Origin: Ancylomarina subtilis
Lineage (GTDB): Bacteria; Bacteroidota; Bacteroidia; Bacteroidales; Marinifilaceae
DNA length: 64,000 nucleotides
Assembly (NCBI RefSeq): GCF_004217115.1
Contig: NZ_SHKN01000001.1
Span: 310,001 to 374,000, forward strand
Direction: 5' to 3'
The position numbers and the translations under genes are program-made. The notes under the pieces were generated by a model, which made no database searches, was not told the DNA's origin, and saw only the letters and a program-made list of their open reading frames with translations. Shown here piece by piece: positions 25,635-34,212 of this stretch (position 1 is its first letter; every line of letters begins with the position of its first letter).

Positions 25635-26561
25635 TTATTTAGATGACAGTTCCAGCATTCTTACAAGTGGCGCTTTGGCATCATTCATAACCTGTTCGGG
25701 TAAAATGATTTCTGGCTTTTCATTTTTAAGAGCCAGATATATTTTCTCCATGGTATTCAGTTTCATGTAAGCACAATCGTTGCACGAACAGGTTTCGTCA
25801 GCAGGAACAATCAGGAATTCTTTATCCGGCGAATCTTTTTGCATTTGGTGAAGAATACCCGTTTCCGTTGCGACAATAAATTTTTTCGCATCCGAATTCT
25901 TCGTGTAATTCAGCATGGCTGTAGTCGATCCCACAAAATCGGCAAGTATCAGAACCGGTTGTGGGCATTCGGGGTGAGCAATTAGTATGGCATCGGGGTT
26001 TTCAACTTTCATTTGCATAATTTTTTCCGAAGAAAGGATATCATGCACTTCGCAGGAACCATCCCACAAGACCATTTCTCTACCCGTAACCTCATTGATA
26101 TAACGGCCCAGGTTTTTGTCCGGAGCGAATATAATTTTTTGATCCTTAGGATACGATTCAACAATCTGAACGGCGTTACCTGAGGTGCAAATCACATCGG
26201 AAAGCGTTTTTATTTCGGCCGAACAGTTGATGTATGAGATCACAATATGATCGGGGTATTGAGCTTTAAATTTCGCAAAATCGTCGCTCGGACAGGATTC
26301 TGCTAACGAGCAGCCCGCATTCATATCGGGAATAAGGACCTTGCGTTTGGGATTTAAGATTTTTGCCGTTTCACCCATAAAATGGACGCCGGCAAATAAT
26401 ATAATATCCGCATCGGTTTCAGCGGCATGTTGTGCCAAAGCTAAACTATCGCCTTTGAAATCGGCTATTTCTTGTATATCAGGGGTTTGATAGTAATGTG
26501 CTAAAATGATAGCATTTTTTTCTTTTGCTAATTTTAAGACTTTATCTCTCATTGCATCCAT
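25635..26561 (-). CDS. nadA: Quinolinate synthase A
   Basis: A 308-aa 4Fe-4S enzyme that condenses iminoaspartate with dihydroxyacetone phosphate to quinolinate in NAD synthesis. Motifs: LAHYYQTPDIQEIADFKGDS, MGETAKILNPKRKVLIPD, the first cluster Cys in AGCSLAESCP, CTSGNAVQIVES holding the second, and ETCSCNDCAYMKLNTMEKIY near the third. The ATG at 26561 is chosen over the upstream in-frame ATG at 26597 because family alignments begin at MDAMRDKVLKLAKEKNA. No nadB or nadC is adjacent. Confidence 0.95.
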   Translation of the reverse strand: MDAMRDKVLKLAKEKNAIILAHYYQTPDIQEIADFKGDSLALAQHAAETDADIILFAGVHFMGETAKILNPKRKVLIPDMNAGCSLAESCPSDDFAKFKAQYPDHIVISYINCSAEIKTLSDVICTSGNAVQIVESYPKDQKIIFAPDKNLGRYINEVTGREMVLWDGSCEVHDILSSEKIMQMKVENPDAILIAHPECPQPVLILADFVGSTTAMLNYTKNSDAKKFIVATETGILHQMQKDSPDKEFLIVPADETCSCNDCAYMKLNTMEKIYLALKNEKPEIILPEQVMNDAKAPLVRMLELSSK

Positions 26562-26660
26562 TATCTTTATGCTTAAAGTGTAGAAATTAAGATGCAAATG
26601 TCTTTAAATTATCGGGTAAATCAAAATGGATTCAGGAAAAAGGAGACGTCTTTATTTTAC

Positions 26661-26668
26661 TAACTTTG
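26661..26668 (+). promoter_or_regulatory. -7 box of the acyltransferase gene
   Basis: TAACTTTG at 26661-26668 matches the Bacteroidota -7 consensus, 55 nt before the ATG. No clear TTG -33 box is seen. Confidence 0.5.
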
Positions 26669-26723
26669 CAGAGGAATCTACCCAGTGTAAAAATGTAGAT
26701 TGTATCTTACTATAACAGAACGA

Positions 26724-27272
26724 ATGAAAGTAAAATTAAGTCAATTCCTCCTTCGCTTGTCGGGGTGGAAATTTGTGGGGGAAATTCCTACTGAAAAAAA
26801 AGCGGTTGTGATTGCAGCACCACACACGTCCAATTGGGATTTTGTATGGGGAAAACTGGCTTTTCTGGCTCACGATATCAGGACAACCATTCTGATGAAA
26901 AAGGAATTCTTTTTTTGGCCCATGGGACCTATCTTTCGCTCTCTGGGGGCAATTCCGATTGACAGAAGCAAAAAGGCTAATCTGACTGATCAGCTGGCTG
27001 AGGAGTTTGCGAAACGCGATGAACTCTATTTATCGCTTTCTCCTGAAGGGACAAGAAGTAGGCGTCCTGTATGGAAAAGAGGTTTTTATTTTATAGCACT
27101 AAAAGCAAATGTGCCTATCCTGTTGGGGGATTTGAATTACGAGACCAAAACGTTGAGTTTTATTGAGACCTTTTACCCAACCGGAGATGTGGAAGCCGAT
27201 ATGGCTTATATCAAAAGCAAGTACAAAAATTCAAAGCCCAAATATCCCGATTTGTTTTCAACGGGTGATTAA
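26724..27272 (+). CDS. PlsC-like 1-acylglycerol-phosphate acyltransferase
   Basis: A 182-aa acyltransferase that adds a fatty acyl chain to a glycerolipid or related acceptor at the inner membrane. The catalytic HX4D motif is in AAPHTSNWDFVW, motif III is SPEGTRSRRPVWKRG, and a motif II-like segment is IFRSLGAIPIDRSKKAN. It is shorter than E. coli PlsC (~245 aa), matching the compact Bacteroidota group, so the acceptor is uncertain. The ATG at 26724 is preferred over the in-frame TTG at 26700. The amidase gene follows 36 nt downstream. Confidence 0.87.
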   Translation: MKVKLSQFLLRLSGWKFVGEIPTEKKAVVIAAPHTSNWDFVWGKLAFLAHDIRTTILMKKEFFFWPMGPIFRSLGAIPIDRSKKANLTDQLAEEFAKRDELYLSLSPEGTRSRRPVWKRGFYFIALKANVPILLGDLNYETKTLSFIETFYPTGDVEADMAYIKSKYKNSKPKYPDLFSTGD

Positions 27273-27308
27273 GTTTATTTTAAAAAAGAATCTTTATACA
27301 ATTGTGGT

Positions 27309-28091
27309 ATGACTGATATTTTACGACTTAGTTTGATTCAATCCCATTTGCATTGGGGTGATGTGAAAGCCAATTTGCAACATTTCACAGAGACGCTTTC
27401 TGTCCTTAAGAATAAAACGGATCTGATTGTTTTGCCGGAAATGTTTAGCTCTGGTTTTATGATGTCAGGTAAGGAAGAAATTGCTTCACATACCGATACG
27501 GCTATTACCTGGATGACAGAGCAAGCTGAAGTTCTGAATGCTCATATCATGGGAAGCCTGATTGTTAAAGAGCAGGATGCTTTTTATAATCGCATGTATA
27601 CGGTTTCGCCTCAGGGCGATGTTTCGACCTACGATAAGCGACACTTGTTTCGAATGGGGAACGAGCACGAGCATTTTGATGCAGGAAAGCTAAAAGGTAT
27701 TGTAAAAATAGGCGAGTGGCGCATTCGACCCATTGTGTGTTACGATTTGCGTTTTCCGGTTTGGATCCGCAATCAGCAAGACTACGATCTTTTGGTTTGT
27801 GTTGCCAATTGGCCCGATGCCCGTCGTGATGTTTGGAATACCCTATTGAAATCACGCGCGATAGATAACCAGGCTTATGTGGCCGGGGTGAACCGTGTTG
27901 GAACCGATGGGATGGACTTAAACTATGCCGGCGATTCGTCCTTGTTTGATGCGCGTGGCCGAGTGCTTGCCAAATGCGAAGACTATAAGAATGATATTCA
28001 AACCGTCAGTTTATCCTGGAAAGATTTGCAATCTTTTAGAACGAAATTTCCTGTTTATCTGGATGCCGATGATTTTGAAATTAAGTTGTAA
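27309..28091 (+). CDS. Nitrilase-superfamily amidase (omega-amidase/YafV-like)
   Basis: A 260-aa cytosolic C-N hydrolase. The catalytic triad is intact: Glu44 (VLPEMFSSGF), Lys110 (YDKRHLFRMG) and Cys144 (PIVCYDLRFP). The set matches the omega-amidase/YafV branch, which hydrolyses alpha-ketoglutaramate or alpha-ketosuccinamate made when Gln or Asn donate amino groups. GVNRVGTDGMDLNYAGDSSL is also typical. TACAATTG at 27297-27304, 4 nt before the ATG, is a weak -7 match, so it may have its own start besides read-through from the acyltransferase. Confidence 0.9.
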   Translation: MTDILRLSLIQSHLHWGDVKANLQHFTETLSVLKNKTDLIVLPEMFSSGFMMSGKEEIASHTDTAITWMTEQAEVLNAHIMGSLIVKEQDAFYNRMYTVSPQGDVSTYDKRHLFRMGNEHEHFDAGKLKGIVKIGEWRIRPIVCYDLRFPVWIRNQQDYDLLVCVANWPDARRDVWNTLLKSRAIDNQAYVAGVNRVGTDGMDLNYAGDSSLFDARGRVLAKCEDYKNDIQTVSLSWKDLQSFRTKFPVYLDADDFEIKL

Positions 28092-28106
28092 TAAGCGAAA
28101 AAACAT

Positions 28107-28140
28107 ATCCTGAGATTCAGATAAAATCTCAGGATTTTTT
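28107..28140 (+). terminator. Rho-independent terminator
   Basis: ATCCTGAGATT/AATCTCAGGAT stem followed by six T residues, 16 nt after the amidase stop. Confidence 0.9.
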
Positions 28141-28144
28141 AAGC

Positions 28145-28200
28145 TTTTTTTCCTTGTTCTTTTGTCTTGAAACAAAAGAACCCAAAATTCAAGAACCGCG
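28145..28200. repeat. Interspersed palindromic element
   Basis: GTTCTTTTGT (28156-28165) pairs with ACAAAAGAAC (28172-28181) around a short loop, and CTTGAA/TTCAAG nests around it. Sequences of this kind recur between genes in Bacteroidota. The rest of 28200-28435 shows no gene. Confidence 0.45.
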
Positions 28201-28435
28201 ATTTCCTCAATCTTAAAACTGCTTGAATGATAAGTGCAGCCGGGCGATTTCCTCGGCAAGCTCGGAACTTCCCGGTTTTACTAATCATTCATTTGGTTTA
28301 TAAGATCTCTTAAATCGATGTTCAATAATATTACACAGAAAAACCCACCGATTGAAGTTTAGTTCATTCAAATCTCATTAGTCATCAAGAGCTAGATCGA
28401 TGCGAAGTCTCAATTTATTAGGACATATATAGACT

Positions 28436-29098
28436 TTAAACAACAGTCGTTTTGACCGCTTTAGCATCGGCGTATTTTTTTAATAGTTCTTCTGCAAAAC
28501 TCATACTTTCTTCAAGACTAGCTTCGCCCTGATAGGAGAAAAACACCATGAGGAAATTCTGACAATCCAAGTCGATTTGTGTGCGTAGCGAATCGCTGGT
28601 TGCACTACCAAAAGCGCCGATATCATCCCGAAAAACAGGGAGATTCTCAATATTGAGATCACCTCGTCCAATGCCTTGATAAGCTTCGTCTGCCTGACCA
28701 AGTCCCATCCTAATGTTACCCACAATTTTATCGGCATTGTAACCTCCAATAGAGAAACCCGATTGAATGGAAACCAAATTGAGCAGATCAACCACATTGT
28801 TGATTTTGTAGAGGCCTTTTCCGTTCATAATTCTACGGAGTAAGGATTCTGCCGAAAGTCGATACCTGTTAGGATCTTTACCGACTTTGCGGTAGCCGTC
28901 TTTCGATGAGGAGATGGTCTTTTTATTTCGAATATCTTCAGCAGTGAGTTGTGGTGCCACTTCGCTGATAAATGCATCGATTTCTTTCCAGAGGGCTTCG
29001 TTGTCGGTGCTTACTTTAACCTGACATTCGATAACGCCCAGCTTGAGCGAAGGGCATAATTGGGCCAATTGAGGTTCTATTGAGATGGTTTGATTCAT
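28436..29098 (-). CDS. B3/B4 domain protein
   Basis: A 220-aa protein containing the B3/B4 fold known from the phenylalanyl-tRNA synthetase beta chain, here as a stand-alone domain: NRYRLSAESLLRRIMNGKGL, INNVVDLLNLVSIQSGFSIG and GRGDLNIENLPVFRDDIGAF, the last resembling the synthetase editing-site region. Stand-alone forms are thought to hydrolyse or bind mischarged aminoacyl-tRNA or small substrates; the exact substrate is unknown. The ATG at 29098 is chosen over one 4 codons upstream. A 1-kb repeat-rich region follows. Confidence 0.75.
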   Translation of the reverse strand: MNQTISIEPQLAQLCPSLKLGVIECQVKVSTDNEALWKEIDAFISEVAPQLTAEDIRNKKTISSSKDGYRKVGKDPNRYRLSAESLLRRIMNGKGLYKINNVVDLLNLVSIQSGFSIGGYNADKIVGNIRMGLGQADEAYQGIGRGDLNIENLPVFRDDIGAFGSATSDSLRTQIDLDCQNFLMVFFSYQGEASLEESMSFAEELLKKYADAKAVKTTVV

Positions 29099-29154
29099 AT
29101 GGATTAACATTTGGAATCAAAATTAAGAATTTCGTTGAATTAATGTTCATATTA

Positions 29155-29590
29155 CCCCAAACCCCTAAAGGGGCTTAAATGGGTTGGCTTTTTGTTTTAC
29201 CACAGACCTGACAGGTTTATAAGCAAGACGCAAACTAACCTGTCAGGTCTTGTTTTGTAAAAGAAACAAAATCCAAGCCACTTGCATTTAGGTGAGTGGC
29301 TGTTTTTTGTTTACACATTTCATCCCAAACCCCTAAAGGAGCTTAGATGGGTTGGCTTTTTGTTTTACCACAGACCTGACAGGTTTATAAGCAAGACGTA
29401 AACTAACCTGTCAGGTCTTGTTTACACGCTTCACTCCAAAGCCCTAAAGGGGCTTAGATGGGTTGGCTTTTTGTTTTATCACAGACCTGACAGGTCTATA
29501 AGCAAGACGCAAACTAACCTGTCAGGTCTTGTTTACACACTTCATCCCAAACGCCTAAAAGGGACTTAAATGAGTTGGCTTTTTTCAAGT
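29155..29590. repeat. Tandem array of ~111-nt repeats with a perfect hairpin
   Basis: Three full units (29155-29252, 29324-29420, 29434-29531) and a partial fourth (29532-29590). Each holds CCCCTAAAGGGG-like and TTGGCTTTTTGTTTTA segments, then AGACCTGACAGGTT and AACCTGTCAGGTCT, a 14-bp perfect stem with a 19-nt loop. Units 2 and 3 are exactly 111 nt apart; a ~70-nt insert separates units 1 and 2. Not coding. Confidence 0.9.
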
Positions 29591-29810
29591 CCCCTGTAGG
29601 GAACCGTAGCGAAGCTCACCGCAGTCCACTAGAGGGATTAGAGGTGCAAAAACGAATCTGTATATTATTTTTTTGTTCAGTTAAAAATTTGTTATATTTA
29701 TTAAGTTTTTTACAGATTGTAAAGATAAGTGGGTCGTATTAAGGTAGATATTGATTGATGGAATTGAATATTTATTCAATGTTTGTATGGGTAAAACCTG
29801 AGATAATGGT

Positions 29811-30055
29811 TTTTTGTTCAATGTCAGAATGACAAAGCCCGAAAACCTGGATTTTTACTGAATCTACAATGTACAAAGTATGAAAATTTGGGTTTTTGCT
29901 GAATGTATAAAGTATAAAGCTTGAAAAATTAAGTTTTGACTGAATGTACAAAGTACAAAGTCTGAAAACTGGGATTTTTACTGAATGTATAAAGTATAAA
30001 GCTTGAAAAATTGAGTTTTTACCAAACGTACAAAGTACAAAGCAAAAAATGCGAG
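29811..30055. repeat. Tandem array of six 41-nt repeats
   Basis: Consecutive units begin at 29811, 29852, 29893, 29934, 29975 and 30016. The consensus is a T run, CTGAATGTACAAAGTACAAAG, then CTTGAAAAA. Alternate units are more alike (29893 and 29975 nearly identical). The array ends 40 nt before the DUF6261 gene. Confidence 0.9.
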
Positions 30056-30094
30056 TTTAAATAATCAGTAGTTATTAAATTTAAATTAAGAGCT

Positions 30095-30823
30095 ATGACA
30101 TCAATTAAGAGAATTAATACGACTAGTCGCAATGGCGACATTAGTGCATTATTAACCCTTATTCTAAAAGCATTTGCGAAGAATGATTGGAGTTCAGATC
30201 TTTATTTAACGCCTGTGATTGAAAAGCTAAGTGCGACCAATACGGAACTGATTGAGGCTCTGAGGCGATTGATAGCTTATTCTCAGATGGCAGAGAAGGA
30301 CCATGTGCGCGATATGGCCATCAGAGCTTTGTTTAAGCTGGTTGAGGGCTATCTTCATATCCCTATTGCCGGGATGAAAGAAGCTGCCCTGGTGCTCGAC
30401 CGTATATTAGAGCAGTATGGTTTGAGCATACAGAAAGAGGATTATGCCGAAGAATCGGCAGATATTGAGTCCTTACTCAAAGATTTAAGCAAGCCCAACG
30501 CCCTTTCTGCTATAGCAAACTTACAGGGGGTGCAAGAAAGCATAGCAGCCTTGGATGCGGCTCAAAAAGATTTTGAAAATGTGGCTTTGCAGCAGGCTGA
30601 GGGTGAGAGCCTGAAGAAAGATTTGGCTTCGGCCAGTATGTTGAAGAAAGTGGCGATCACAGAAATCAATACCAACCTGGTGGGGTATCTGAATACCATG
30701 GCAAAGGTAAACCCAGCCACATACGAGGCTACCACCAAAACAATTGCCGAGCTGATCGATAGAAATAACGAAATGGTAAAACGCCGTCATAAAACAAAGG
30801 AAGTAGACAGCGAAGTGGTTTAA
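30095..30823 (+). CDS. DUF6261 family protein
   Basis: A 242-aa cytoplasmic, all-helical protein with no signal peptide or membrane helix. Sequence style (MTSIKRINTTSRNGDISALL, and a helical pair around LSALIANLQGVQESIAALD) matches DUF6261, a Bacteroidota-specific family of unknown function. Low-complexity Ala, Leu, Lys, Glu content and repeated 35-45-residue helices suggest a helical-bundle scaffold. Its position directly after a 41-nt tandem repeat array, flanked by other repeats, suggests acquired or rapidly changing DNA. Function not inferable. Confidence 0.65.
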   Translation: MTSIKRINTTSRNGDISALLTLILKAFAKNDWSSDLYLTPVIEKLSATNTELIEALRRLIAYSQMAEKDHVRDMAIRALFKLVEGYLHIPIAGMKEAALVLDRILEQYGLSIQKEDYAEESADIESLLKDLSKPNALSAIANLQGVQESIAALDAAQKDFENVALQQAEGESLKKDLASASMLKKVAITEINTNLVGYLNTMAKVNPATYEATTKTIAELIDRNNEMVKRRHKTKEVDSEVV

Positions 30824-30835
30824 AAAATACCGACT

Positions 30836-30862
30836 AAGGGTTTCACCGAAAGTGAAGCCCTT
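30836..30862 (+). terminator. Terminator-like hairpin
   Basis: AAGGGTTTCAC pairs with GTGAAGCCCTT with one G-U wobble and a 5-nt loop, 13 nt after the DUF6261 stop. There is no strong T tail. Confidence 0.6.
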
Positions 30863-30894
30863 CGTCTTGAATACGAATAACAACAGATAAATGC

Positions 30895-30918
30895 TATAAC
30901 ATCAATATTGATGTTATA
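30895..30918. promoter_or_regulatory. Perfect 24-nt palindrome
   Basis: TATAACATCAAT and ATTGATGTTATA meet with no loop, so this is a continuous 12+12 palindrome, the form of a dimeric regulator site. It lies 160 nt before the astacin gene. Confidence 0.5.
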
Positions 30919-31077
30919 TATACGTTCTCAGCAATTAAGTGAAAAGGATACTGTTTATCATAAAAGTTTGATTTCGGAAACACGGACTAATAATAAACAT
31001 TTTGTCTTTCATTAGCAATAAAATTAAGGTTTTAGAGGAGTTATAAATAATTGTAAAATTTTAAATTAATAATCAAT

Positions 31078-32268
31078 ATGGTTTTAAAAAGAATGCTCAC
31101 TATTGTGGCTGTATTAGCTATGATTAGTTGTCAAAAAGACGAAATAGAAGTTAACAAAGATGTTAACATCGATCAAGAAAAAGTAGAATATGCTATAGAA
31201 AATTTAAACGGAAAACCCGTAACCATAGAATACCTGGGAAGAAAAGCTAATGTTATAGATATAGGTGATCATTATGTATTTGAAGGAGATATTTTAATAA
31301 ACAAAGAGAAATATCATAGCAAACAAAACACTTTGAAAGGTGCCGCGATAAATGGCAACAGATGGAACTATCAGTACAATAGAATAGCATACGTTGTGAA
31401 TTCATCACTACCTGATAAGCAAAGGGTAACAGATGCTATCAATCACATTGAGGCTAATACAAATATCGATTTTGTAACACGAACAACTCAACCTGATTAT
31501 ATCGAAATAGTTCATTCAGACAATGGAACATACTCTACTGATATTGGTAAAGGTGGTGGAAGACAAGAAATAGGCCTTGCTTCATGGGCTACAATGGGAA
31601 ATACTGTTCATGAATTACTGCACGCATTAGGAGTATTTCATGAACATACACGTCAGGATAGAAATGATCACATTATTGTAAACTGGCAACACATCGGAAC
31701 CAATCCTAACACTATTTACCAATACCAGATTTACACTAATAACTATTCAGGATTTGATCATGGTAATTTCGATTTCAATTCTATAATGTTGTATCCTAGC
31801 ATTTGGAACAGCAATACTTCAGGGTGGTCAATGACAGATCTTAACAACAATCCATTTACAGCACAAAGAACTGGATTATCAGCAGGTGATATTGCCCTTT
31901 TGAATGAATTATACCCTCCAATACCTCCAATAATAGAACTTAAGGTTGTTAAATACAATAACTACTCTAATAGCTACAGGTTTACATATGGATTTACAAC
32001 AAAATATACCCCTACTCCTGTAGAAGTTATTGAGTGGTACGGATCTTCTGGCAGCAATAATACGTTTTATAATCTACACTCTACCAATAGCCAGTGCGAT
32101 CTGATTTTAATGAAACAAGAAAATGGAGGTTACAACTATCACTATATGAGAGTTAAAATTAGAGATGCAGAAGGACAGATTCATACAAGGACAGCGCTTT
32201 GCCATACTCCTGAAAAATGTTTTATTATGGCTCTAATGCCACCTCCAGATGATGGTGGACTTTTTTAA
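31078..32268 (+). CDS. Astacin-family (M12A) zinc metalloprotease lipoprotein
   Basis: A 396-aa lipoprotein. The signal peptide ends AMISCQKDE with a probable lipidated Cys18 and acidic residues after it, consistent with surface display. The protease domain (~90-280) has the zinc motif HELLHALGVFHEHTR with His178, Glu179, His182 and His188, and a Met-turn SIMLYPS (Met237, Tyr239), all intact, so it should be active. A C-terminal ~110-residue region is beta-rich with three Cys and a Pro-rich end. It is exported and probably degrades extracellular protein. It is not obviously linked to neighbours. Confidence 0.9.
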   Translation: MVLKRMLTIVAVLAMISCQKDEIEVNKDVNIDQEKVEYAIENLNGKPVTIEYLGRKANVIDIGDHYVFEGDILINKEKYHSKQNTLKGAAINGNRWNYQYNRIAYVVNSSLPDKQRVTDAINHIEANTNIDFVTRTTQPDYIEIVHSDNGTYSTDIGKGGGRQEIGLASWATMGNTVHELLHALGVFHEHTRQDRNDHIIVNWQHIGTNPNTIYQYQIYTNNYSGFDHGNFDFNSIMLYPSIWNSNTSGWSMTDLNNNPFTAQRTGLSAGDIALLNELYPPIPPIIELKVVKYNNYSNSYRFTYGFTTKYTPTPVEVIEWYGSSGSNNTFYNLHSTNSQCDLILMKQENGGYNYHYMRVKIRDAEGQIHTRTALCHTPEKCFIMALMPPPDDGGLF

Positions 32269-32560
32269 TTAATACTTTTTAAACTCCTCTAAAACTAAAT
32301 GTTATATGGAATTAAACTTTGTAAGTACGTTATTCGGATTCCTAGTGAAACATCAATAGAGGTATCACATCTAGCACGGATACAGTGTTAAAAGTCAAAT
32401 CTTTTTAAATATTTTGGCTCTTTTTCTATTAGGTTAAATCAATATTAAACTAATGTAACCTCTGCTTGAGGTGTTAAACCCAGGCAGGGATTGGTATAAA
32501 CCCGATCCCAGTTGAGAAGTACATAGTTTTAAATACTATTAAGAACAATAAAAGCTGAGA

Positions 32561-32688
32561 ACAATGTATAAAAATAATAGCCGAGATAGTAGTAAATTCA
32601 AGGGTTGTAGCCCGCTTCAACTTTCTCGTAACTTGACAGGAAAGCACCACGCATTCGGCTACTATTCTTATACTCACCGTTGTAGCAC
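32561..32688. repeat. attC-like element, upstream copy
   Basis: A ~128-nt imperfect palindrome: ACAATGTATA, then GAGATAGTAGTAAATTC, GGTTGTAGCCCGCTTCAAC, TTCGGCTACTATT and finally GTTGTAGCAC at 32679-32688. The terminal 10-mer is the exact reverse complement of the 10-mer at 34213-34222. Compare the copy after the CBASS genes. The stretch 32269-32560 before it shows no gene. Confidence 0.75.
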
Positions 32689-32737
32689 ATTAGAACAAAC
32701 TGTACAGGCACAATTGAACCAAGTAAATTAGATTAGT

Positions 32738-33634
32738 ATGTCGCAAACATGGGAGAATAAATTTTCAAACTGGACCAATCCTCCAAGTGATACAGAAGAG
32801 AATAAACTTTCGAATGCAGAGCAAATGATTAAAGATGCAATTGCAGATTATCCGAGTTTAGCCAATAAGAATATTGAGATATTTGGACAGGGCTCTTACG
32901 CAAACAACACTAATGTAAGATTGAATAGTGATATTGATATTTGTGTTAGGCTTATGGATACCTTCTATTATGACTTGCCCGATGATATGACGAAAGAGGA
33001 TTTCAACATTGGTCCAGGTACAAATACATACTCTGATTTTAAGAATGATGTTGAAGCAGCAATGGTAAAGAAATTTGGCAGAAGTGATGTCGATAGAGGA
33101 AATAAAGCCATAACAATAGCAGGGAATAGTTATCGTGTAGAAGCAGATGTGGTTCCAACTTTTGAGCAAAGAAGGTACAATAAAAACAAAGCATATCTGT
33201 CTGGAACTCAATTTTACCCAGATAATGGAGGTGTTGTGAAAAATTGGCCAAAGCAGCATATTGAAAATGGGATAAATAAAAATAAAAACACTCAAAGAAG
33301 ATTTAAACGGACTGTTCGTATTTTCAAGAAACTTAGGTATGAGATGAAAGATGAAGGATATTCAATTTGTGATAAAGTTCCTTCGTTTTTAATTGAATGT
33401 TTAGTTTGGAATATTCCAAACTCGACTTTGAATGCATCAAATTCATGGTATGAGAGGATTAAACAATGCGTTATATTTTTATACAACGCGACAGAGACAG
33501 ATGAAAAATGTTCTGAATGGGGTGAAGTAAGTGAACTTTTATATTTGTTTAAGGGTCATTCCAAATGGACACGGCAAGATGCTAATGACTTTATTTTACA
33601 AGCATGGAATTATATAGGGTATAACAATGATTAA
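32738..33634 (+). CDS. CBASS CD-NTase (cyclic oligonucleotide synthase)
   Basis: A 298-aa nucleotidyltransferase of the cGAS/DncV-like family that makes a cyclic oligonucleotide alarm signal on phage infection. The fold signature is intact: GS at 52-53 in FGQGSYANNTNV, metal-binding Asp65 and Asp67 (NSDIDICVRL), third catalytic Asp137 (YRVEADVVPTFE), and the C-terminal OAS1/helical core. No Cap2/Cap3, HORMA or TRIP13 genes are present, so this is a minimal type I CBASS. The effector gene overlaps its stop by 8 nt. The clade, and so the nucleotide product, cannot be assigned from reading. Confidence 0.9.
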   Translation: MSQTWENKFSNWTNPPSDTEENKLSNAEQMIKDAIADYPSLANKNIEIFGQGSYANNTNVRLNSDIDICVRLMDTFYYDLPDDMTKEDFNIGPGTNTYSDFKNDVEAAMVKKFGRSDVDRGNKAITIAGNSYRVEADVVPTFEQRRYNKNKAYLSGTQFYPDNGGVVKNWPKQHIENGINKNKNTQRRFKRTVRIFKKLRYEMKDEGYSICDKVPSFLIECLVWNIPNSTLNASNSWYERIKQCVIFLYNATETDEKCSEWGEVSELLYLFKGHSKWTRQDANDFILQAWNYIGYNND

Positions 33635-34211
33635 ATTAAATTTGAAAATATATGCTTATGCAATATTAGGCTTAGCATTTATGACTTTTGCGGTAATATT
33701 CGTAATTCACCAAGACTTGACATCTATTGATTTTCAAAAAACAATTAAAGATGTTTCTTACACAATCAGTATTAACTTTTTCATTTGGTTAGGTTTTGTA
33801 AAATGGGGGTGGAAATGGAAAATGTTCCATGGATGGTTGGTCCCATTTCCGAATCTTTCTGGAAAATGGAAAGGTCATTTAAAATCTAACTGGGAAAACG
33901 CTAAACATGAACCTATTCTAACTGAAATTGAAATTAAGCAAACATTTTTCCATATGACTATTAGGCTAAAAACAGGAGAAAGTGAGAGCTTTAGTAATTC
34001 TGCATCATTTGATATTGACGTAGAAAGAAATATAAACCAGTTGTTCTATTCTTATACTAATTATCCGAAACCTTCAGTTAGAGAAAGAAGCCAAATTCAT
34101 TATGGAACCACTTTGCTTAGATTTAATGAATATCCAGTAAAGAATATGACTGGGGAATACTGGACATCAAGAGAATCTACTGGAGAAATTGAAATTGAAA
34201 AGGAAGAATAA
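33627..34211 (+). CDS. Cap15-like CBASS effector (2TM plus beta-barrel)
   Basis: A 194-aa membrane effector. Two helices at ~8-28 and ~42-62 are followed by a beta-rich domain from ~75 (PFPNLSGKWKGHLKSNWENA, then ILTEIEIKQTFFHMTIRLKT and NMTGEYWTSRESTGEIEI), the layout of Cap15/S_2TMBeta effectors, whose barrel binds the cyclic nucleotide and whose helices disrupt the inner membrane to kill the infected cell. The start overlaps the CD-NTase stop (ATGATTAA), so the two are translationally coupled. Its own stop abuts the attC-like element at 34213. Confidence 0.87.
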   Translation: MIKLNLKIYAYAILGLAFMTFAVIFVIHQDLTSIDFQKTIKDVSYTISINFFIWLGFVKWGWKWKMFHGWLVPFPNLSGKWKGHLKSNWENAKHEPILTEIEIKQTFFHMTIRLKTGESESFSNSASFDIDVERNINQLFYSYTNYPKPSVRERSQIHYGTTLLRFNEYPVKNMTGEYWTSRESTGEIEIEKEE

Positions 34212-34212
34212 C

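Noticed and set aside
29155-30055. The regular repeats were considered as a CRISPR array
   Set aside because: Units are adjacent without unique spacers, unit lengths are 111 and 41 nt, and no cas gene is near.
30836-30918. A tRNA or structured RNA between DUF6261 and the astacin gene
   Set aside because: Only two separate palindromes are seen; no cloverleaf, T-loop or acceptor stem.
33039-33251. Minus-strand frames inside the CD-NTase gene
   Set aside because: They are shadow frames of the CD-NTase, rich in Cys, His and Leu, without start signals or homologous features.
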